From JAZDJP01 sp043803805 (GTDB lineage Bacteria; Planctomycetota; JAZDJP01), in assembly GCA_043803805.1 (NCBI GenBank), contig JAZDJP010000017.1, forward strand, positions 1 to 11,173: 11,173 nucleotides of DNA. The letters run 5' to 3'. This document shows, one piece after another, positions 1-6,461 of the stretch. The notes under the pieces are model-generated. The model had not been told where the DNA came from, searched no databases, and saw only the letters and a list, made by a program, of their open reading frames with translations. How positions within the stretch are numbered: position 1 is the stretch's first letter; each line of letters begins with the position of its first letter. The translations under genes were made by a program, and so were the position numbers.

Positions 1-492
1 AGAGCATCCGCAGATCTGGGAAATCTCGCAGAATTCCAAATGCCCCCAGAGGCGGAGGACCAGGGGTTCCCGGAGTTCATCGGGAAGACGATCGAGGGCT
101 CGGAGAACCTCCCCCTGATCCTCCCCCTCTGATGAACATTCCACAGCCTCGCCGAGGCGGACCATCGAAGTCTTCTCCCGCCGACGTCGGCGGTGTTCGT
201 CCAGGCAGGCGTTTCTCAAAATGGTGAAAAACCACCCCCGGAACGACCGGGACGGGTCGTAACGGTCCCGGCATCGGATGACGCGCAGAAAGGCCTCCTG
301 AACGGCATCCTCCGCGGCGTGGCGGCATCCCAGAAGGCTTCGGGCATAGGAAAGGGCGGAAGCGGTCAGACGATCCGAAAGTCCGGCAAATGCCGTTTCA
401 TCAAGAGATCGGCGGAAACGATCGAAAAGCGCCTCGTCGGAAACGGAATCCATCCGACGCAGGATGTCGGGTTGTCGGTTTGGAATTTCCAT
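1..492 (-). CDS. ECF-type RNA polymerase sigma factor (3' end cut by window start)
   Basis: This is a sigma-70-family factor of the short ECF type, which directs RNA polymerase to a dedicated promoter set. The 164 visible codons run without a stop to the window edge. Region 2 spans about residues 43-106: AEDAVQEAFLRVI matches the core-binding helix, and FRGWFFTILRNACLDEHRRR matches the -10-binding part. Region 4 begins near residue 127 with LRALDRLPDELREPLVLRL and the start of its helix-turn-helix (FCEISQICGCS). The last part of region 4 is off the window. The ATG at 492 is preceded by GGTGA and by an in-frame TGA eight codons upstream, so no earlier start exists; Met14 is an alternative. No anti-sigma gene is visible, but it could lie beyond position 1. 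Family assignment is firm; subgroup and target are unknown. Confidence 0.88.
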   Translation of the reverse strand, partial: MEIPNRQPDILRRMDSVSDEALFDRFRRSLDETAFAGLSDRLTASALSYARSLLGCRHAAEDAVQEAFLRVIRCRDRYDPSRSFRGWFFTILRNACLDEHRRRRREKTSMVRLGEAVECSSEGEDQGEVLRALDRLPDELREPLVLRLWGHLEFCEISQICGCS

Positions 493-518
493 GAAATCAC
501 CGCAGTCGCGATTAAATC

Positions 519-546
519 AGTATATCGCCAGAATCCGCCAATGCAA
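519..546 (-). promoter_or_regulatory. Putative promoter of the ECF sigma gene
   Basis: On the minus strand, TTGCAT (546-541) is followed by a 16-nt spacer and TATACT (524-519). Transcription would start near 512, giving a leader of about 20 nt with GGTGA before the ATG at 492. The -10 is good and the -35 matches only in TTG. Confidence 0.4.
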
Positions 547-612
547 GACGTTGGGAATCCCGATAACCATCTCGACGTGCAGGGTTACGAACAAGGAAAT
601 ACCGGGGATCAG

Positions 613-627
613 CCGGGAAACACCCGG
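613..627 (-). terminator. Weak hairpin downstream of tRNA-Phe
   Basis: CCGGG-TGTTT-CCCGG on the minus strand forms a perfect 5-bp stem about 14 nt after the tRNA-Phe 3' end. No T-run follows, so termination is only a guess; it could also aid 3' processing. Confidence 0.25.
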
Positions 628-640
628 AATCGTTTCTATA

Positions 641-713
641 TGGGCAGGGGCGGAGTTGAACCGCCGACCCCGGCATTTTCAGTGCCATGCTCTACCAACT
701 GAGCTACCTGCCC
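641..713 (-). tRNA. tRNA-Phe (GAA)
   Basis: This is a complete 73-nt cloverleaf. Acceptor GGGCAGG pairs with CCTGCCC, followed by discriminator A. The D arm is GCTC-AGTTGGTA-GAGC. The anticodon stem TGGCA/TGCCG (one T-G pair) closes loop CTGAAAA with anticodon GAA. The T arm is GGCGG-TTCAACT-CCGCC. CCA is not encoded. A 20-bp copy of its 5' end lies 151 bp upstream at 846-865, next to the likely promoter, so the gene appears separated from its original promoter by element E1. Confidence 0.96.
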
Positions 714-714
714 G

Positions 715-845
715 GCTCATTCGTTGCGCTATCGTCGGGCGCATCCTGCGCCGTACTCAAGCCCACACCACCAGGGTTGGCCTCCCTGCCAACCCGACTC
801 GCGGCGGCGACCCTCCACCGGAGGCTCGCCGAAACCCCGCTCGTC
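715..845 (-). repeat. GC-rich hairpin element E1, upstream of tRNA-Phe
   Basis: This 131-bp non-coding element sits between two copies of the tRNA-Phe 5' end (695-714 and 846-865). It holds three strong inverted repeats: 738-752 (GGCGCA-TCC-TGCGCC), 774-795 (8-bp arms GGGTTGGC/GCCAACCC around loop CTCCCT), and 806-830 (GGCGA outside CCTCC-ACC-GGAGG, closed by TCGCC). The middle hairpin has the same six-base loop as one in E2. If transcription starts at 900-927, E1 is transcribed as part of the tRNA-Phe precursor. Boundaries are set by the flanking repeats. Confidence 0.6.
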
Positions 846-865
846 CCAACTGAGCTACCTGCCCG
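846..865 (-). repeat. tRNA-Phe 5'-end fragment (20-bp direct repeat of 695-714)
   Basis: The sequence is identical to the first 19 nt of tRNA-Phe (through AGTTGG of the D loop) plus one base before it. It then diverges into E1, so it is not a functional tRNA. It lies about 28 nt below the predicted start of transcription, where a tRNA gene would be expected. Confidence 0.75.
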
Positions 866-899
866 AACACATCTTCTTCGTCAACCGAAAGCGCTGGCT

Positions 900-927
900 A
901 TCGTAAAAATCCTGACAGTCGAGTCAA
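900..927 (-). promoter_or_regulatory. Likely tRNA-Phe promoter
   Basis: On the minus strand, TTGACT (927-922), a 16-nt spacer and TACGAT (905-900) form a good sigma-70-type promoter. An A-rich tract (GCGAAAAAACA) lies just upstream, like an UP element. The predicted start is near 893, which is 28 nt before the tRNA fragment but about 180 nt before the intact tRNA-Phe. Confidence 0.6.
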
Positions 928-967
928 TGTTTTTTCGCGACAACCGTCATGGCAAATAACACTTACA

Positions 968-992
968 TGAAACCCCGCTCATGCGGGTTTCA
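968..992 (-). terminator. Hairpin between tRNA-Ala and tRNA-Phe, probable terminator
   Basis: The inverted repeat TGAAACCCCGC/GCGGGTTTCA around loop TCAT has a 10-bp stem with one bulged C. On the minus strand it lies downstream of tRNA-Ala and E2 and before the tRNA-Phe promoter. The bases after it (TGTAAGTGTTATTT) are only moderately T-rich. Twelve bases of its arm (GAAACCCCGCTC) also occur at 831-842 at the edge of E1. Confidence 0.45.
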
Positions 993-994
993 TT

Positions 995-1013
995 GGCAAG
1001 CAGGGGGATTTGG
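995..1013 (-). repeat. tRNA-3'-end-like tail at the end of element E2
   Basis: On the minus strand, CCAAATCCCCCTGCTTGCC resembles the second half of a T-loop (CAAAT), a T-stem strand (CCCCC) and an acceptor strand. It does not match tRNA-Ala, the nearest tRNA. E3 joins a tRNA-Ser tail in the same way: GAGCGCTT, a few bases, then AATCCCCC. Read on the plus strand, the same bases resemble a tRNA 5' end (GGCCAAGCG), so the assignment is uncertain. Confidence 0.35.
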
Positions 1014-1145
1014 CCAAGCGCTCGCTTCGCCTCCGGCTCCGCTCCGCTCGGCCCTGGGCGCCGGCCTTCCGCCAACCTCCCTGTTGGCTCATCCTCGCTG
1101 CTCGCTCGGCGGCCGTCGCCCTTCGACTCCCCGAACGACGTCATG
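1014..1145 (-). repeat. GC-rich hairpin element E2, downstream of tRNA-Ala
   Basis: This non-coding element starts just past the tRNA-Ala 3' end. It contains GCCAAC-CTCCCT-GTTGGC (1071-1088), the same loop as E1 with inverted arms, and a 29-bp module at 1023-1051 (minus strand CCGAGCGGAGCG followed by GAGCCGGAGGCGAAGCG) that E3 shares with a 7-bp insertion. Base composition and strand-symmetric open frames argue against coding. Outer limits are approximate. Confidence 0.55.
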
Positions 1146-1153
1146 AATTCTAC

Positions 1154-1226
1154 TGGAGCGGAAGGGAGTCGAACCCTCGGCCTCCACAATGCCATTGTGG
1201 CGCTCTCCCAACTGAGCTACCGCCCC
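1154..1226 (-). tRNA. tRNA-Ala (GGC)
   Basis: This is a complete 73-nt cloverleaf. Acceptor GGGGCGG pairs with CCGCTCC and contains the G3-U70 wobble pair that is the alanine identity element. The D arm is GCTC-AGTTGGGA-GAGC. Anticodon stem CCACA/TGTGG closes loop ATGGCAT with anticodon GGC. The T arm is GAGGG-TTCGACT-CCCTT. Discriminator is A; CCA is not encoded. Confidence 0.97.
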
Positions 1227-1252
1227 ATCATGACTCGATTCACCCCTTGCGT

Positions 1253-1283
1253 TTGACTTGCCCGTTCCTTAAGATACTACAAA
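1253..1283 (+). promoter_or_regulatory. Candidate tRNA-Ser promoter in the divergent tRNA-Ala/tRNA-Ser spacer
   Basis: The 100-bp spacer between the divergent tRNAs must hold both promoters. On the plus strand TTGACT (1253-1258) is a good -35; the best -10 is TACAAA (1278-1283) with a long 19-nt spacer, giving a leader of about 37 nt. On the minus strand TAGTAT (1279-1274) could be the -10 for tRNA-Ala. The two would overlap and could compete. Confidence 0.4.
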
Positions 1284-1326
1284 TTGAAGTTTCGGCAAAC
1301 GGAAATCCGAAATTAACGTCATTCGA

Positions 1327-1559
<233 letters not shown>

Positions 1560-1766
1560 AACCGGAATGGGATTCGCACCGAAGGCCAGGATGGCCGGAG
1601 GTCGGCGATTCCTATCGCCCCGAGCGGAGCGAGGCGCGGAGCCGGAGGCGAAGCGCAACGGGCGACCGTCGCCGACGAGAAGGAGGAAAAGCGAGCGGGA
1701 GGCGAGCGAAAGACGGTCGCCCATGCCGAAGCGGAGGCCAACAGGAGGTTGGCCGAGCGCTTCGGG
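1560..1766 (+). repeat. GC-rich hairpin element E3 between the tRNA-Ser repeats
   Basis: This is 207 bp of non-coding sequence between the two 164-bp repeats. Inverted repeats are GGCC-AGGAT-GGCC (near 1583-1595), GGCGAT-TCCT-ATCGCC (1604-1619), perfect 11-bp arms GGGCGACCGTC/GACGGTCGCCC (1660-1670 and 1712-1722), and GGCCAAC-AGGAG-GTTGGCC (1736-1754). The last matches the E2 hairpin read in the tRNA direction, and 1620-1655 matches the 29-bp E2 module with a 7-bp insertion. Open frames here have arginine/proline/serine-rich translations and no start with a good ribosome site. Confidence 0.6.
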
Positions 1767-1930
1767 CGAATCCCCCCCTCTCCGATTTCGCCCGATAAGC
1801 GGCGTCATGCGGCGTCGCCGGGCGCTCGGCGTGTCGCTTGCGGACACGCGGTCGCGCCCGGCTCCTGGCCTGACTTGCTTCTCGAACGAAATCGGGGTTT
1901 TGAAACCTTGCCCGGCGGCGCAAATGGAAG
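1767..1930 (+). repeat. Direct repeat copy 2: tRNA-Ser tail plus spacer, leading into nfeD
   Basis: This is the second copy of the 1396-1559 segment, offset by 371 bp. It starts with the last 18 nt of tRNA-Ser without the rest of the tRNA. The nested stem-loop is kept (1817-1862). One change breaks the small TTGCCC/GGGCAA hairpin of copy 1. Its end overlaps the GGAAG ribosome site (1926-1930) of the long nfeD gene, so this is probably the original junction with the operon. Confidence 0.85.
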
Positions 1931-1938
1931 AATAAGAA

Positions 1939-4275
1939 ATGGTTTCTAACGGGCGGCCGATAACGATGATTATGAAAAAATCCATCCACGTATTCTTGCC
2001 TCTAATAATTCTGGGACTTGGCGCGGTCGCCGCCACGCCTGAGCCCGCCTCCAGGGAACCCCTCCCCTACGTCCGGATTTCCATCCGGGATCAGTTCCTC
2101 GCCCGGGACGCCGAAAACGTGAAAAAGGGGCTCGCCGCGGCGGAAGCGGCGAACGCGGGACTGCTCATCGAGATTGACGTCGCCGGTGGCCCCCTTGAAC
2201 CCGCCATTGAGGCCGCGAAGGAGATCCTCACAACCAAGATTCCAGTAACCACTTACGTCACCAACAAGGCCCTCGCCGGCGGTGCAATCGTGGCATTGTC
2301 GGGCAAGACACTGGCCCTGGCCCCCGGGGCCGTCATCGGAAATATCGCCCCAATCATCCCCGGCGCACCGGCCCAGAAACTCCCCGAGGAAACGCTTTCA
2401 CCCCTCCGGGCCTTTCTCTCGAATCTCGCCCGCGAACGGGGACTTCCCGCCCGGATCATCCTCGCCATGGCCGACCCGGACACCGAAGTACTGCTTCTTT
2501 CGGACAAGGCCGGCCGACCGGTCTTCCTGACCACGGAGGAATACAAACTCCTCCCGGACAACCGGAAGCAGGAATTCACGAGCGCCCCCACCCAGGTCTC
2601 GCGCCAGGGTCGCATCCTCACCCTCGGCGCGACCGACGCCCTCGCCTACGGCGTCTGCCGGAAGGTGGCCGCCACCCGCCGGGACGCCGGCGTTTGGGAC
2701 AGCGCTCTGATCGAAATGTCCCCAACGCCCGCCGCTCCTGTATCAATTCCCGGAACAACCAAAACCTCCCGCGCCGAGAAATTGGAACAGGCTGTGGAGA
2801 CGCGGACCGCCACGACCGGAATCCTCCCCGGAAAATCCAACGCCGTCGTCCGGTTCATCCCGCTCAAGGATGAAGGCGAGATGATTGATCCGTTCCTGGC
2901 CGGATTCCTCAAGCGGAAAATTGACCAGGCCAAGGCCGAGGGCGTGGACGTCCTCATTTTCGAAATAGACACGTTCGGCGGACGGGTGGATTCGGCCAAC
3001 GAGATCGTGGATCACATCCTCGCCGCCGCCCCCATGAAGACCGTGGCCTGGATCGTGAAGGACGCCTGGTCCGCCGGAGCCCTCGTTTCGATCGCGTGCG
3101 ATCGCATCTACATGAAGGGTACGGCTTCCATGGGATCCGCCACCCCGGTATCCATGTCCGCGGAAGGCACCGCGGCGCTCGGGGAAAAGTACATTTCCGC
3201 CGTCCGGGCCAAGTTCCGGGCCGTGGCCGAGACCAAGGGCTACTCCGCGGACCTCGCCGAGGCAATGGTGGACCCGGAGCTTGAAATCATCGAGATCCGC
3301 CTGGACGGCCGGCGGGAGTTCGTCGAGTCCCGACGACTGGAAACCCTCAAGGCGGAGGCCCGAACCGGAGGCAAGGCCCTCGAGATCGTCCGCACGGTCG
3401 TCCCGAAGGGGAAACTCCTTAATGTGACGGCCCGTGAGGCGGTTGAGCTCGGGTTCAGCACGGGAACGGTCGAGAACCGTGATGATCTCATGAAGCGCCT
3501 CGCAATCACGCCTTCCACCACCACCTCGGTCGAGTCCACCTGGTCGGAGCGCGTGGCCCGAATCCTCTCCGGCACGTTGATTTCAGGACTTCTCATGGCT
3601 ATCGGCATCCTCGCCATTCTTATAGAGATCTATCACCCGGGCACCGGCATCGGATTCACCGTCGGGGCCTTTTGCCTCAGCCTTTTCTTCTGGTCGAAAT
3701 ACTTTGCCGGGACGGCCGCCCCCTTCGAAATCGTGCTTTTCCTCGTTGGATTCGGCCTTCTCGCCGTTGAAATCTTTTTAATTCCCGGATTCGGCGTGAC
3801 GGGCATCGCGGGTATCATTCTCATCCTCGCCAGCATCATCCTCGCCTATCTTCCCGCAAAGGGAGTCCAGCCGCTCCTGCCCGGGGGGGGGGCACCGGAA
3901 TCGGTGGATTATTATTGGGCCGTGCGCTACCTGCGGAATGCCGGAACGGCTTTTGTTATCAGCATGACGGTCATCGTCATCGGGACGTGGCTGATTTTCA
4001 AATACCTGCCGCGGATTCCCCTCTTCGGAAAACTGGTGCTCCACACCACGATTGACAGCCGGGAGGGGATTCCCGCCGGCCCGATCACGGCGTCCGACAC
4101 GCGTTCCCTCGTCGGGAAAACCGGAGTGGCCGAAACCACGCTACGACCGGCCGGCCGCATCACCATCAACGGCGAAACTTACGATGTCGTCGCCCAGGGC
4201 GACTTCATCGAGGCCGGAAAACCGGTGCGCGTGACGGCGGTCGAGGGAAACCGGATTCTTGTGCGAGGAGCATGA
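1939..4275 (+). CDS. Long NfeD protein with tandem ClpP-like domains (membrane-bound serine protease family)
   Basis: NfeD proteins of this type are membrane proteins with an outward-facing ClpP-class protease domain and a C-terminal OB fold, and are partners of flotillins. A signal peptide covers residues 12-32. ClpP-like domain 1 is at about 45-245, and domain 2 at about 302-520 with DTFGG at 344-348. Membrane helices lie at about 547-640 and 668-690, with the classical IEIYHPG and EIFLIPGFGV motifs. The OB fold is 722-778 (LVGKTGVAETTLRPAGR). Domain 2 keeps the catalytic serine (AWSAG, Ser378) and a candidate lysine (Lys417). In domain 1 the serine position reads Ala113 (ALAGG), so it is probably inactive. 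At 778 residues it is much longer than single-domain relatives (about 430-480). ATG 1939 has GGAAG eight bases upstream; ATG 1966 or 1972 also leaves a signal peptide. A G10 run lies at 3883-3892. Confidence 0.9.
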   Translation: MVSNGRPITMIMKKSIHVFLPLIILGLGAVAATPEPASREPLPYVRISIRDQFLARDAENVKKGLAAAEAANAGLLIEIDVAGGPLEPAIEAAKEILTTKIPVTTYVTNKALAGGAIVALSGKTLALAPGAVIGNIAPIIPGAPAQKLPEETLSPLRAFLSNLARERGLPARIILAMADPDTEVLLLSDKAGRPVFLTTEEYKLLPDNRKQEFTSAPTQVSRQGRILTLGATDALAYGVCRKVAATRRDAGVWDSALIEMSPTPAAPVSIPGTTKTSRAEKLEQAVETRTATTGILPGKSNAVVRFIPLKDEGEMIDPFLAGFLKRKIDQAKAEGVDVLIFEIDTFGGRVDSANEIVDHILAAAPMKTVAWIVKDAWSAGALVSIACDRIYMKGTASMGSATPVSMSAEGTAALGEKYISAVRAKFRAVAETKGYSADLAEAMVDPELEIIEIRLDGRREFVESRRLETLKAEARTGGKALEIVRTVVPKGKLLNVTAREAVELGFSTGTVENRDDLMKRLAITPSTTTSVESTWSERVARILSGTLISGLLMAIGILAILIEIYHPGTGIGFTVGAFCLSLFFWSKYFAGTAAPFEIVLFLVGFGLLAVEIFLIPGFGVTGIAGIILILASIILAYLPAKGVQPLLPGGGAPESVDYYWAVRYLRNAGTAFVISMTVIVIGTWLIFKYLPRIPLFGKLVLHTTIDSREGIPAGPITASDTRSLVGKTGVAETTLRPAGRITINGETYDVVAQGDFIEAGKPVRVTAVEGNRILVRGA

Positions 4276-4309
4276 GAAGGAATTTTCGATTTTGGATTGA
4301 GGATTGAAC

Positions 4310-4780
4310 ATGTTGCTGATCATCGGGCTTTTTCTCCTGGGCGCGGCCATCTTTTTCGCCGAGATATTCCTCCCGGCCGGGGGCATCCTCGGGACGTTCG
4401 GAGCCATCTCGCTCCTGACCAGCGCCTTCCTCGCCTTTAAACACTACGGCCCGCTGATGGGTCTCTCGGTGACCCTCGCGGCCCTCGTCGCGATGGCGGG
4501 ACTCATCATGCTGGGACTTCAGATGTTCCCCAAAACCCCCATCGGCCGGCAACTCACCCAGCCGGGAACCATCACGGGCATCGGCCCGGTCGCGGCGCCC
4601 GCGGAACTCATGGGGAAAACGGGAATTGCCCTCACCACGCTCCGCCCCTCGGGCCAGGTGGAGATTGACGGCCAACGATACGATGTTGTAAGCGACGGCC
4701 CCATGATCCAGAAAGGAACGGCCATTGTTGTCAAGCAGGTCGAGAGATTTCGCGTCGTCGTGATCGAAAAGAAACCATAG
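4310..4780 (+). CDS. Short NfeD-family membrane protein (OB-fold, no protease domain)
   Basis: This 156-residue protein has membrane helices at about 2-43 and 47-72, with the NfeD motif AEIFLPAGGILG. A short linker leads to a C-terminal OB fold (about 99-156: LMGKTGIALTTLRPSGQVEIDG, then YDVVSDGPMIQKG). The OB fold parallels the C terminus of the preceding long NfeD protein (GKTGxAxTTLRPxG in both), so the operon has two versions of this domain. The family has no known enzymatic role and is thought to support flotillin microdomains. ATG 4310 is preferred over the TTG two codons earlier because GAGG (4299-4302) sits seven bases before it. The gene follows the long nfeD by 34 bp and precedes floA by 23 bp. 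Confidence 0.88.
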   Translation: MLLIIGLFLLGAAIFFAEIFLPAGGILGTFGAISLLTSAFLAFKHYGPLMGLSVTLAALVAMAGLIMLGLQMFPKTPIGRQLTQPGTITGIGPVAAPAELMGKTGIALTTLRPSGQVEIDGQRYDVVSDGPMIQKGTAIVVKQVERFRVVVIEKKP

Positions 4781-4803
4781 GATGACATTTTGGAGGAACG
4801 CCC

Positions 4804-5853
4804 ATGAATCTGCTCGCCGCTGTTTCAGATAACCCCTTGTGGCTCATCGGGATCGGGTTTCTGATCCTGATCATACTGATCTTCTTTATCGTCATTGCCA
4901 GTTTTGTCGGTCTTTACATCAAAGCCTTATCCTCCGGAGCCAAGATCAGCTGGATCAGCCTCATCGGCATGCGGCTCCGGAGAATCAACTCGAATCTGGT
5001 CGTGGAAAGCCATATCGCCGCCATCAACGCAAACACGTCAATCGGCGTGGACAAACTCCAGGCCCATTACATGTCGCGCGGCAATGTCGCCAACGTCGTC
5101 CGCGCCGTCATCGCCGCGAACAAGGCCGGGATCACCCTTACCTTCGATCGCGCGGCGGCGATGGATCTGGCGGGCCGGAATATTCTGGATGCCGTGAACA
5201 CAAGCGTATCCCCCAAGGTCATTGACTGCCCCGATCCCGCCAAAGGGAGGGAAACCCTGGATGCCGTCGCCATGGATGGAATCCAGCTCAAGGTGAAGGC
5301 ACGGGTCACGGTCCGTGCGAACTTGGAACGGTTGGTCGGCGGCGCGACTGAGGAAACCATCATCGCCCGGGTGGGCGAGGGCATCGTGAGCGCCATCGGC
5401 TCCGCGGAAAGCTACAAACAGGTGCTCGAATACCCGGACCGCATTTCCAAGGCGGTGCTGGGGAAAGGCCTCGACTCCCAGACCGCTTTCGAGATCGTCT
5501 CGATTGACATCGCCGATGTGGACGTCGGGGAAAACATCGGGGCGAAATTGCGCGTTGATCAGGCCGAGGCCGACAAGCGGATGGCCCAGGCGGAGGCGGA
5601 AAAACGCCGGGCGCTCGCCGTGGCGCGCGAGCAGGAAATGGTCGCCCTCACCCAGGAGCACCGCGCCCAGGTGGTTCTCGCGGAAGCTGAACTGCCCCGG
5701 GCCATGGCCGAGTCGTTCCGCTCCGGGAACCTCGGAATTTTCGATTACTACCGGATGAAGAATATCCAGTCGGATACCGGGATGCGCGACTCCATCGCCC
5801 GGGGCGGCGCCCCCGAGCAGACCCCCCCCAAGGGACCACCGGACCACAAATAA
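4804..5853 (+). CDS. floA: Flotillin-like protein FloA (SPFH domain)
   Basis: FloA is a bacterial flotillin that oligomerises on the inner face of the membrane and organises functional microdomains. The 349-residue length is close to B. subtilis FloA (331). A hydrophobic anchor occupies about residues 12-38. The SPFH core follows, with family-typical stretches INANTSIGVDKLQAHYMSRGNV (71-94, interrupted here only by position), VSPKVIDCP (135-143) and DGIQLKVKARVTVRAN (158-173). The Ala/Glu-rich coiled coil is at about 245-300 (AQAEAEKRRALAVAREQE). The C terminus has GNLGIFDYYRMKN (308-320), a FloA signature, then a proline-rich tail encoded partly by a C8 run at 5822-5829. GGAGG lies seven bases before the ATG. 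It is the third gene of the nfeD-nfeD-floA operon. Confidence 0.95.
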   Translation: MNLLAAVSDNPLWLIGIGFLILIILIFFIVIASFVGLYIKALSSGAKISWISLIGMRLRRINSNLVVESHIAAINANTSIGVDKLQAHYMSRGNVANVVRAVIAANKAGITLTFDRAAAMDLAGRNILDAVNTSVSPKVIDCPDPAKGRETLDAVAMDGIQLKVKARVTVRANLERLVGGATEETIIARVGEGIVSAIGSAESYKQVLEYPDRISKAVLGKGLDSQTAFEIVSIDIADVDVGENIGAKLRVDQAEADKRMAQAEAEKRRALAVAREQEMVALTQEHRAQVVLAEAELPRAMAESFRSGNLGIFDYYRMKNIQSDTGMRDSIARGGAPEQTPPKGPPDHK

Positions 5854-5868
5854 CGCGAGGGGATCTGC

Positions 5869-6306
5869 ATGTTTCTGGCCACGGACAACGATTTCGGCAG
5901 TTTGATCTACATGGTTCTCGCCGTGATCGGAGTCATCGTCACCGCCATCTCGAACCGGCGCAAGGCCCAGGAGGAAAAGGCGCGGCAGGAGGCGGCGCGA
6001 CAGCGGGCCGCCGGGGGATCCTCCGCGGCGGAGGCCGAAACGGAAAAATCCGACGCCACGTCCCCGCCGCCGGCGCCCCGGCCCGTCATCCGCCGCACAC
6101 CACGGCCCGATCATTCCCCCGAACCCGCGGCCCAGGCGCCGGTCGCCACCCCCTCATCCCCTCCCGCGTCACGGCGGCCCCCGCCGGAGCCGGTGGTGTC
6201 GCTCGCCAGCATCGAAGCGCGTTTTCGCAATCCCGCCCACCGGATGGTGGTCTTCTCGGAAATCCTCCAGCCGCCGACGTCAGAACGCGTCGCCCGTGAA
6301 ACGTGA
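5869..6306 (+). CDS. Small single-helix membrane protein of the floA operon, function unknown
   Basis: The 145-residue product is not assigned to a named family. One membrane helix covers about residues 11-28. A basic, Glu/Ala/Arg/Gln-rich helix follows (29-48), then a long Pro/Ala/Ser-rich, probably disordered segment (50-110). The C terminus is compact: SLASIEARFRNPAHR, then MVVFSEILQPP (126-136). I recall a similar xxVxSEILxPPxAxR ending on small proteins of planctomycete-like genomes, but did not verify this. A conserved end after a disordered linker suggests a short binding motif. The gene starts 15 bp after floA with AGGGG six to seven bases before the ATG, so it is co-transcribed, and is likely an accessory of the flotillin assembly. 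Confidence 0.72.
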   Translation: MFLATDNDFGSLIYMVLAVIGVIVTAISNRRKAQEEKARQEAARQRAAGGSSAAEAETEKSDATSPPPAPRPVIRRTPRPDHSPEPAAQAPVATPSSPPASRRPPPEPVVSLASIEARFRNPAHRMVVFSEILQPPTSERVARET

Positions 6307-6461
6307 ATCGTCGCTCGCACAGCATCAGAAAACAATCCGCCGGCCGGCAGCCACGCGGGGCGTGACGGAATTTCACCAAGATATGCGAAACCGGGAAAAA
6401 CGAGATTTATCGGTTGTCCTTATCCCCCGCTCATGGGGAGCCTATTCGTGAAGTGATTGAA

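Noticed and set aside
193..702. Plus-strand open frame of 169 codons
   Set aside because: It runs antisense to the ECF sigma factor and continues into tRNA-Phe.
4281..4309. Near-repeat of GGATTGA in the nfeD-nfeD gap as a regulatory site
   Set aside because: The second copy simply forms the ribosome site of the short nfeD gene; two copies of seven bases are not enough evidence.
5038..6114. Minus-strand open frame of 358 codons opposite floA
   Set aside because: It is opposite two well-supported operon genes, has no recognisable motif, and its Gly/Arg/His-rich composition is typical of antisense frames.
6307..6461. Terminator between the convergent floA operon and coiled-coil gene
   Set aside because: Only weak stems are present (AACCG/CGGTT with a 17-nt loop; TCCCC/GGGGA) and there is no T-run on either strand, so no terminator is called; the gap holds nothing else I can support.
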